Assembly: GCA_030530185.1 (NCBI GenBank)
Contig: JAUMVL010000077.1
Span: forward strand, 247-8,169
DNA length: 7,923 nucleotides
Reading direction: 5' to 3'
DNA from: Clostridia bacterium
GTDB lineage: Bacteria; Bacillota; Clostridia; Christensenellales; CAG-138
In this document: piece after piece, positions 1 to 5,477 of the stretch
How positions within the stretch are numbered: the stretch's first letter is position 1
Layout: each line of letters opens with the position of its first letter
Made by a program: the position numbers and the translations under genes
Notes under the pieces: model-generated
Told to the model about the DNA's origin: nothing
Databases searched by the model: none
What the model saw: only the letters and a program-made list of their open reading frames with translations

Positions 1-1839
1 CCGGAGCATTATCTTTATGCATTTTTGCGATTCACTCCCTGCTATACGGCAATTTGTATTCTGGTATTTTTCCTATGCAGAATGTATCGAAGCATCTGGA
101 GATTTGCCGGACACAAGGAGTTGCTTCGTGTCATGTTTGCATCGGCCATTACGACCGCAGTTCAGACGGTCGGCATTACGCTGCTGTTTGAACGGATGCC
201 GTTGTCGTACTATGCCTTCGGGGCGGTTTTGCAGTTTGGACTGACGGCAGGGATTCGACTGTCTTATCGATTCTTCCTTGCACTGGCTGAATCTCGCTCG
301 GCCAACAAAAACGGACTGCGAATTATGATTGTCGGTGCCGGAGCGGCCGGACAGATGCTTCTCAAAGACATTCAAACCGGCACCAAACAGAATGGACGCG
401 TTTACTGCATGATCGACGACAATCCAAACAAGTGGGGATTGGATGTTGATGGCGTCGAGGTTATCGGCGGTCGGGATATGATTCTTCAAGGTGTGAAGAA
501 GTATCAGATCGACAACATCTATATTGCGCTTCCGAGCGCATCAGGGATCAACCGGAAGGAGATCCTTTCCATTTGCAATGAAACCGGATGTAAGGTTAAG
601 GTTCTGCCGGGCATGTATCAGCTCGTTAATGGGGAAGTAACGGTCAGCAATCTGAAGAATGTATCGATTACCGATCTCCTTGGACGCGATCCGGTCGAAA
701 CGGATATGACGGAAGTTTTCCGCTTTCTGGCGGGCAAGACGATCCTTGTAACCGGAGGCGGCGGATCGATCGGCAGCGAGCTCTGCCGCCAGATCGCATC
801 GCATCATTCAAAGCAGCTGATTATCTTTGATGTATACGAAAACAACGCATATGAGATTCAAATGGAGCTAAAGGACAAGCATCCGGAGCTGAATCTTGTG
901 ACGCTGATCGGTTCCGTACGCGACAGCCGAAAACTGAATTCCGTGTTTGCGGAATATCATCCCGAGATTGTTTTCCATGCGGCAGCGCACAAGCATGTTC
1001 CGCTCATGGAGGACAGCCCCTGTGAAGCGATTAAAAACAATGCCATCGGCACATACAAGACGGCATATGCGGCGCTGATGTACGGATGCAAACGGTTTGT
1101 ATTGATCTCTACGGACAAAGCGGTCAGCCCAACCAATATCATGGGAGCTTCCAAGCGCATTTGTGAGATGATCGTACAAACGTTCGACGCCAAGGTGAAG
1201 GCCGGAAAAACCGCCGATCTTCCTTTGCTGTTTACCCATTCCGGCAAAGCAAGTGCAGAAAACGGGTATCGTCCCATCCCCGCGGATGCGAGCACCGAGT
1301 TTGTTGCCGTTCGATTCGGCAACGTGCTTGGAAGCAACGGCAGCGTTATTCCGCGCTTCAAAAAGCAGATCGAGGCAGGCGGTCCGGTCACCGTTACCCA
1401 TCCGGATATTATTCGGTACTTTATGACGATTCCGGAGGCTGTTTCATTGGTTTTGCAGGCCGGAACGAAAGCGAACGGCGGAGAAATCTTCGTGCTTGAT
1501 ATGGGAAGCCCTGTCAAAATCGATACCCTCGCCAGAAACCTGATCCGCCTTTCGGGTCTGCAGCCGGACGTAGATATTAAAATCGAATATACCGGCCTTC
1601 GTCCGGGAGAGAAGTTATATGAGGAAAAGCTGATGTCGGAGGAGGGGCTGAAGACCACTTCGAACAAACTGATTCACATCGGCTGTCCGATTGCATTCGA
1701 TCACGATCAATTTTTAAAGGATCTCATTGAGTTGATGCGTGTTGCCTATACGAACACCGATGCGATTCGGGATCTGGTCGCGAAGATGGTTCCGACGTAT
1801 CATCCGAAAAAAGAGCAGATTAACTCCTCTGAAAGGTAA
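1..1839 (+). CDS. Membrane-anchored nucleoside-diphosphate-sugar 4,6-dehydratase (CapD/PglF/EpsC type), 5' truncated
   Basis: The reading frame is open from base 1 with no stop. The first codons already read as family sequence (a membrane helix followed by YRSIWRFAG), so the true start lies left of the window; the TTG at 25 is not a convincing start. About 612 residues are visible and probably a few dozen are missing. Residues 15-90 hold the remaining membrane helices. A Rossmann-like domain follows with GxGxxG at G112/G114/G117. The SDR domain begins with TGGGGSIGSE at 251-260. The catalytic stretch has T371-D372-K373 and M381xxxK385; Met in place of the usual SDR Tyr is typical of large membrane 4,6-dehydratases such as PglF. 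RFGNVLGSNGSVIPRFKKQI and RYFMTIPEA are family hallmarks. Family members convert UDP-GlcNAc (or a similar sugar nucleotide) to a 4-keto-6-deoxy sugar for capsule, exopolysaccharide or glycoprotein synthesis at the inner membrane face. The exact substrate cannot be read from the sequence. It ends convergent with radC. Confidence 0.93.
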   Translation, partial: PEHYLYAFLRFTPCYTAICILVFFLCRMYRSIWRFAGHKELLRVMFASAITTAVQTVGITLLFERMPLSYYAFGAVLQFGLTAGIRLSYRFFLALAESRSANKNGLRIMIVGAGAAGQMLLKDIQTGTKQNGRVYCMIDDNPNKWGLDVDGVEVIGGRDMILQGVKKYQIDNIYIALPSASGINRKEILSICNETGCKVKVLPGMYQLVNGEVTVSNLKNVSITDLLGRDPVETDMTEVFRFLAGKTILVTGGGGSIGSELCRQIASHHSKQLIIFDVYENNAYEIQMELKDKHPELNLVTLIGSVRDSRKLNSVFAEYHPEIVFHAAAHKHVPLMEDSPCEAIKNNAIGTYKTAYAALMYGCKRFVLISTDKAVSPTNIMGASKRICEMIVQTFDAKVKAGKTADLPLLFTHSGKASAENGYRPIPADASTEFVAVRFGNVLGSNGSVIPRFKKQIEAGGPVTVTHPDIIRYFMTIPEAVSLVLQAGTKANGGEIFVLDMGSPVKIDTLARNLIRLSGLQPDVDIKIEYTGLRPGEKLYEEKLMSEEGLKTTSNKLIHIGCPIAFDHDQFLKDLIELMRVAYTNTDAIRDLVAKMVPTYHPKKEQINSSER

Positions 1840-1847
1840 CGAAGTAC

Positions 1848-1892
1848 AAAGGAGCTGTTAAGAGCCCGTTACGGGACTTACCGGCTCCTTTC
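1848..1892. terminator. Shared terminator between the convergent dehydratase and radC genes
   Basis: AAAGGAGC (1848-1855) pairs perfectly with GCTCCTTT (1884-1891), and the loop holds a second small hairpin, CCCG-tta-CGGG (1865-1875). On the plus strand the stem ends in TTTCTT, and the stem's own 3' arm supplies T residues on either strand, so it may work in both directions. It fills almost the whole gap between the two stop codons. The U-tract is short, so efficiency is uncertain. Confidence 0.6.
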
Positions 1893-2687
1893 TTATGAAA
1901 TCATTTCCGGGATTCTTGTATGACGTTCCTCCTGCTCAATGCGTTCAAGCATGGCGCGGTATTCGTTAAGCGGATACGTAATGGTTTTGGATGCGCTTGG
2001 AAAAGAAAATACTTTATCGAACGCGAAACTGTATGCCAGCTTTTCTCCTAATATAATCTGATCTCGAACGTTCACACGAAGCTCGTCGGCGAGCGCCAGG
2101 ATTCGCTCCGCGGTTTCAACGTCGTCTTCGGAAGGGCATACATTTCCGCTTGGGTGGTTATGCATCAGAATAATGCCGGAGGCTTGATAAAAGAAGGCTT
2201 TCTCAAAAACATGTCGCGGATCCATGAAAACGGAGTTTTTTGTTCCGACGGAAAGAACGCACGTATTCAATACGTGGAGTTTGGCGTCAAGGCAAATCAG
2301 TCGAACCGTTTCATATCGGTCTCTTGCACTGAGCGCCAATCCATAACGGCACGCCTGCTCGGAGTTGTTCAACGTAAACGTTCTTTTTTTCGGAAAGGAT
2401 GGCTGAAGCTCCAATCGTTTGTGCAGGTCAAACAACAATTGCAGCAATACAATCGTATGCTCACCGACTCCGTCGACCGTTAGCAATTCTTCCTTGGTTG
2501 CGGAAAGAACGTTTTCTAAAGAACCGAATTTGTTAATCAGCCGATGCGCCAAAGGATTCACATCCCGTCTGGGAATGGCAAAGGAAAGAAGCAGCTCTAA
2601 AAGTGCATGATCCGGCATTCCTGCAACCCCTGTTGCGAGATATTGATCGCGCTGACGTTTTCTATGCCCGGCATGCAGATTATCCAT
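1893..2687 (-). CDS. radC: RadC family JAB/MPN-domain protein
   Basis: A 264-residue protein of usual RadC length. Residues 20-95 form the N-terminal helical region with a helix-hairpin-helix-like element (LLTVDGVGEHTI, 68-79). Residues 103-225 are the JAB/MPN metalloprotease-like domain. The metal-binding motif is intact: H176-N-H178-PSG followed by PS-x2-D189. The start ATG at 2687 has an AAGGAG site (2695-2700) 7 bases upstream. The name RadC comes from an E. coli mutation once thought to affect DNA repair; the mutation was later traced to recG, and the cellular role of RadC remains unclear. The protein sits in the cytoplasm and is common in genomes and mobile elements. It is transcribed alone, divergent from the LCP gene. 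The family motif PREVF reads PRHVF here (157-161). About 40 residues after the domain (226-264) form a charged tail of no recognised function. Confidence 0.93.
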   Translation of the reverse strand: MDNLHAGHRKRQRDQYLATGVAGMPDHALLELLLSFAIPRRDVNPLAHRLINKFGSLENVLSATKEELLTVDGVGEHTIVLLQLLFDLHKRLELQPSFPKKRTFTLNNSEQACRYGLALSARDRYETVRLICLDAKLHVLNTCVLSVGTKNSVFMDPRHVFEKAFFYQASGIILMHNHPSGNVCPSEDDVETAERILALADELRVNVRDQIILGEKLAYSFAFDKVFSFPSASKTITYPLNEYRAMLERIEQEERHTRIPEMIS

Positions 2688-2716
2688 GAATGCTCTCCTT
2701 CTCCAATCAAATTTAT

Positions 2717-2725
2717 TTTATAGCA
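2717..2725 (-). promoter_or_regulatory. Candidate extended -10 promoter for radC
   Basis: Read on the minus strand this is TGCTATAAA, i.e. a TG-N-TATAAA extended -10 element 30 bases upstream of the radC start codon. No good -35 hexamer lies at the usual distance, which is tolerated for extended -10 promoters. The surroundings are AT-rich, so chance occurrence is possible. Confidence 0.4.
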
Positions 2726-2781
2726 TTTATCCAATAAAATCCAGCGATTTTCCACAAAAATGTGAAAATATTTAAAATAAG

Positions 2782-2810
2782 TTGCACATTGTGTTTCGAG
2801 GGGATATACT
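2782..2810 (+). promoter_or_regulatory. SigA-type promoter of the LCP gene
   Basis: TTGCAC (2782-2787), a 17-base spacer and TATACT (2805-2810) make a near-consensus housekeeping promoter. It is preceded by an A/T-rich stretch that could act as an UP element. Transcription would start near 2817, giving a leader of roughly 18 bases before the ATG at 2835. The AAGGAG ribosome binding site is at 2822-2827. Confidence 0.75.
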
Positions 2811-2834
2811 GTAACAATCTTAAGGAGAATTGAT

Positions 2835-4301
2835 ATGGATTATCATACAAAACGATGCAATAGACGGTGGCTCATTTGGACAGCAATTGCTGCCTCACTA
2901 ATTCTGATCGCAATAGGAGGTGCGAGGATTTATCGCATTCTGACGAATCCGGCAGCGTTGTTTGATTTGTCACAGGAAACCATACAAGCTGAATCGCAAT
3001 GGATACCTCTTCAGCCGGCCATTCCGATTTCCGTGGAACCGATCGAATCCAAACCGGAACAGAAACCACGTACCGGCAACGAGGATATGTTGAACATCCT
3101 TCTGATGGGAATTGACGCTTTTGAGGACGGATCTACCACGAGCGGATCCATGCCGCATACGGATGTGATGATGGTGATTGCGGTCAATTTCAAAACCGAT
3201 ACGGTCGATCTGATCACATTGCCGCGGGATTTGTTTACGGATGTTCCGGAGCATCGCGGCTACTATAAGCTGAACGGCGTATTCAATGTCGGAGGAGGAA
3301 TGGAAGATCCAGGGGGCGGCTTCCGACTGTCCTGCCGAGCTGCGGAAAAATGGCTCGGAGGAATCTCGATTCCGTATTATTATGCGGTTGATTTTCAAGC
3401 TGTCGTTCAAATTGTTGATTCGCTCGGCGGGATTGACTACGATGTCGAACAGCCGTATACCACTTTAAGCAACAGGCACATCCACAAGGGCGTTCAGCAT
3501 TTGGATGGGGATGCCGTTTTGGGGTATCTTCGCATTCGGAACGAGTCGGATGGGTTGGACAGTTCCAGAACCGCGCGGCAGCGAAAAATGCTGGTTGCCA
3601 TTTTCAGCAAATTGAAAGCCGAAGGATTGCTCGCGAACATTCCAATGCTGATTCGTGCGTCCAACAGCGGCATCTATACCAATACAACACTTGCGCAAAC
3701 GACTGCAATTGCAGAATATGCCGCAAAGATCGATTCCGATTCAATTCACACGCGCTCAATGTATGGTTCGATCGGAGAGATCCAATTCTATTGGCGCTTT
3801 TGTTACGTCGATCAGGAGAATCGACTTTCCCTGATTCGGGACGTCTACGGTTTTGATGCGGAACCGTATGGAGTCTGCACAAAGGAATACGAAGCCTGGC
3901 TGTATCAAATCGGCTTTCAGACACTGAAACACATCGCGCAGGCAGAAAAAGCACTTCGCTTTGTACAGGAACGGAAGGATGCCGGAAGCATTTTTACGGA
4001 TGAGCAAATAAAGGCCTATCAATCGTGCTATGAGGCATACTATGCGCTAAGCGGCGCTTTTCATTCGGCTTCCGATGAGCTTGCAGGAGCTTATACCGAC
4101 AGTTCAATTTCTTCTTCGGAGATCGAAGCAATAGAAAATAGAATCAAGGATGCGTTATTGGAGAAATGTCAAGCAGTAAAGACTTCAACCTTGCATCTTT
4201 GTGAACAAACCGGATTTCAGGAATCTTTGGTTTGGAGCACATCAGATAAGCGTTGGTATCGGGACACGGATATCAACGAGGTATTTGTAGATTTCGGTTG
4301 A
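2835..4301 (+). CDS. LCP (LytR-CpsA-Psr) family envelope protein with C-terminal extension
   Basis: 488 residues. The ATG has an AAGGAG site 7 bases upstream. A basic N-terminus (KRCNRR) precedes one membrane helix at about 12-30, so the rest lies outside the membrane. The LCP domain spans about 85-310: NILLMGID, then TDVMM with D110, LPRD with R131 and D132, and the cluster R233-x-R235 ... D242 ... R245-x2-R248-Q249. These match the residues that bind pyrophosphate-lipid in characterised LCP enzymes. Such proteins transfer wall teichoic acid, capsule or other polyprenyl-linked glycans to peptidoglycan. Residues about 315-488 are a mostly helical extension ending in WYRDTDINEVFVDFG, which I cannot assign to a known domain. 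The gene stands alone, with its own promoter and terminator. The dehydratase to the left points to the same theme of surface glycans, but the two genes are not in one operon. Confidence 0.9.
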   Translation: MDYHTKRCNRRWLIWTAIAASLILIAIGGARIYRILTNPAALFDLSQETIQAESQWIPLQPAIPISVEPIESKPEQKPRTGNEDMLNILLMGIDAFEDGSTTSGSMPHTDVMMVIAVNFKTDTVDLITLPRDLFTDVPEHRGYYKLNGVFNVGGGMEDPGGGFRLSCRAAEKWLGGISIPYYYAVDFQAVVQIVDSLGGIDYDVEQPYTTLSNRHIHKGVQHLDGDAVLGYLRIRNESDGLDSSRTARQRKMLVAIFSKLKAEGLLANIPMLIRASNSGIYTNTTLAQTTAIAEYAAKIDSDSIHTRSMYGSIGEIQFYWRFCYVDQENRLSLIRDVYGFDAEPYGVCTKEYEAWLYQIGFQTLKHIAQAEKALRFVQERKDAGSIFTDEQIKAYQSCYEAYYALSGAFHSASDELAGAYTDSSISSSEIEAIENRIKDALLEKCQAVKTSTLHLCEQTGFQESLVWSTSDKRWYRDTDINEVFVDFG

Positions 4302-4318
4302 TTCTTTTTCAATCAAAG

Positions 4319-4344
4319 CCCGGCAGGAGCATGCCGGGTTTTTT
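4319..4344 (+). terminator. Intrinsic terminator after the LCP gene
   Basis: CCCGGCA (4319-4325) and TGCCGGG (4332-4338) form a perfect GC-rich 7-base stem with a 6-base loop, followed directly by six T residues (4339-4344). It begins 18 bases after the LCP stop codon and separates that gene from the Spo0A-like gene, which must therefore be transcribed from its own promoter. Confidence 0.9.
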
Positions 4345-4394
4345 GTGTTTACAAATTATTCATGGAATTTACGAAGATCGACATAATTTGTTCA

Positions 4395-4422
4395 TTGCAT
4401 TTTATACGAATGAAGGTACAAT
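4395..4422 (+). promoter_or_regulatory. Candidate promoter of the Spo0A-like gene
   Basis: TTGCAT (4395-4400), a 16-base spacer and TACAAT (4417-4422) resemble a SigA promoter with a good -10 and a weak -35. Transcription would begin near 4429, leaving a short leader that just includes the ribosome binding site. The -10 region GGTACAAT also matches 6 of 8 positions of the SigE-type CATACAAT, so a sporulation sigma factor cannot be excluded. Confidence 0.35.
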
Positions 4423-4430
4423 TATTTTGT

Positions 4431-4437
4431 AAAGGAG
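4431..4437 (+). promoter_or_regulatory. Ribosome binding site that sets the start of the Spo0A-like gene
   Basis: AAAGGAG lies 8 bases before the ATG at 4446. The frame stays open further left, to ATGs at 4410 and 4362, but neither has a Shine-Dalgarno sequence, so 4446 is the preferred start. Confidence 0.75.
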
Positions 4438-4445
4438 ATCAGATT

Positions 4446-5078
4446 ATGTGGTATGAATTGACAAAGGATTGCGATCCATTGCTTCATTCCGATGCAGAGC
4501 GCTTTGGCGAGGTGTTGGAATGGGGGATGGATCCATCCGAAGATTGCGAGTTGATTTTTGTGAAAGAGATGACCCCGGAATTAGAGCAATTTTCCGGAAT
4601 ACGGATCGGAGTGGATGTCTCGTTATCGTTTGAATTCGGGAAATGGGATTACCTGGTACGGGAGCCGTTTGATCGTGAATCCCTTGTCAGAATTGCCAAA
4701 ACACTATGTGGACGTCCGGTCGACAGTGCGTCGGCCAACGCGGAAACAGCGTGTTTGAACGCTTTATCGGTTCCGACACACTTGCTTGGATTTCGTTATC
4801 TGCATTCCGCTGTCAGACGGATCAGCCGTGAAACGCATCCGCTTCAAGCTTCCATGATGCATGATGTATACCCCGAGGTGGCAGAGGAGTACGGATCTTC
4901 ACCGATTATGGTCAATCGCGCCATTCGCCACGCGATCGACTCCGCGTGGCAACAGGGGGAGTCGAGCGTTCAAAGGTCTTATTTCGGATACTGCGCAAAT
5001 GATAAAAAAGGCGTTCCGACCAACGTCGAATTTCTCTTTGCCGTTGTGGAACGCATGCGAATCCTGAAAGGTTCCTGA
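4446..5078 (+). CDS. Spo0A-like DNA-binding protein with a degenerate, shortened receiver region
   Basis: 210 residues from the ATG chosen by its AAAGGAG site; full Spo0A is about 260-270. Residues 100-210 match the Spo0A C-terminal effector domain throughout: LSVPTHLLGFRYLHSAV, the HPLQASMMHDVYPEVAEEYG helix region, the recognition segment MVNRAIRHAIDSAW (155-168) and the end SYFGY...PTNVEFLFAVVERMRI. This domain binds 0A boxes. Residues 34-88 look like a decayed receiver: CELIFVKEMTPEL has K40 where Spo0A has its phosphorylated Asp, and DYLVREPFDRESLVRI copies the receiver's end but with E73 instead of the conserved Lys before PFD. The first strand with its acidic pair is missing. I infer a regulator that is not phosphorylated. 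It is probably not the master spo0A. It stands alone, tail to tail with spoVAE. The effector-domain call is strong; the receiver-relic reading is from alignment by eye. Confidence 0.85.
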   Translation: MWYELTKDCDPLLHSDAERFGEVLEWGMDPSEDCELIFVKEMTPELEQFSGIRIGVDVSLSFEFGKWDYLVREPFDRESLVRIAKTLCGRPVDSASANAETACLNALSVPTHLLGFRYLHSAVRRISRETHPLQASMMHDVYPEVAEEYGSSPIMVNRAIRHAIDSAWQQGESSVQRSYFGYCANDKKGVPTNVEFLFAVVERMRILKGS

Positions 5079-5093
5079 ACTCCGCTGAGAAGC

Positions 5094-5114
5094 AATCCGA
5101 ATCCGATTCGGATT
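5094..5114. terminator. Hairpin between the convergent Spo0A-like and spoVAE genes
   Basis: AATCCGAATC (5094-5103), one central C, and GATTCGGATT (5105-5114) form a perfect inverted repeat: in RNA, nine pairs around a 3-base loop. It lies 16 bases after one stop codon and 3 bases after the other, the usual place for a two-way terminator. Neither side has an immediate T tract, so it may be a weak terminator or a transcript-end protector. Confidence 0.45.
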
Positions 5115-5117
5115 CTG

Positions 5118-5477
5118 TCAGAATTTTGTCCGGGATCGTGCGGCAAGCGATACAATATATGCAAACAGTACGGCAGCGCAGATACCGCCCGCAGCAGCCT
5201 TTAGGCTCCCGGTAAAAGCGCCAATCAGACCACTTTGCTGCACTTCGGAAATTGCACCCTTTGCGAGCGTATTTCCAAACCCCGTCAACGGTACGGTAGC
5301 ACCGGCTCCGGCAAAATTTACCAAGGGCTCATACAGCCCGAGTCCCCCGAGGATGGCGCCGATCGTTACGAACAAAACGAGGATACGGGGCGGGGTCAGT
5401 CGGGTCAGCGACAACAGCAGCTGTCCGATGACACAGATCAAGCCGCCAACAAAAAAAGCATTCCAATATCGCATCAT
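5118..5477 (-). CDS. spoVAE: Stage V sporulation protein AE (SpoVAE, AEb type)
   Basis: 119 residues, very close in length to B. subtilis SpoVAEb. The N-terminus (FFVGGLICVIGQLLL), the LTPPRILVLFV segment and the central GLYEPLVNFAGAGATVPLTGFGNTLAKGA are family signatures. Hydrophobic segments near 7-24, 28-48 and 88-112 mark an integral membrane protein of the inner forespore membrane. With SpoVAC and SpoVAD it is needed for uptake of Ca-dipicolinic acid into the developing spore and probably its release on germination. The start ATG overlaps the spoVAD stop (ATGA, 5474-5477), so the two are translationally coupled. A second ATG follows at once (5474), and the AGGTG site upstream is better spaced for it, so the true N-terminus may be one residue shorter. 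Confidence 0.93.
   Translation of the reverse strand: MMRYWNAFFVGGLICVIGQLLLSLTRLTPPRILVLFVTIGAILGGLGLYEPLVNFAGAGATVPLTGFGNTLAKGAISEVQQSGLIGAFTGSLKAAAGGICAAVLFAYIVSLAARSRTKF

Noticed and set aside
25..27. TTG at 25 as the start of the dehydratase
   Set aside because: Family-like sequence continues to base 1 without a stop, part of the N-terminal membrane region would be missing, and there is no ribosome binding site.
957..1667. Long open frame (236 codons) on the minus strand inside the dehydratase gene
   Set aside because: It is antisense to a strongly conserved coding region, resembles no family I know, and its content follows the codon pattern of the real gene.
2728..2756. Two DnaA-box-like sequences (TTATCCAAT and TTTTCCACA) in AT-rich DNA between radC and the LCP gene, considered as an origin
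   Set aside because: Only two imperfect boxes, no cluster, no dnaA/dnaN or replication gene nearby, and the AT-richness is explained by two divergent promoters.
3443..3449. Exact 0A-box TGTCGAA, and another near 6397
   Set aside because: Both lie deep inside coding regions (LCP and spoVAD) away from any start; a 7-base match is expected by chance.
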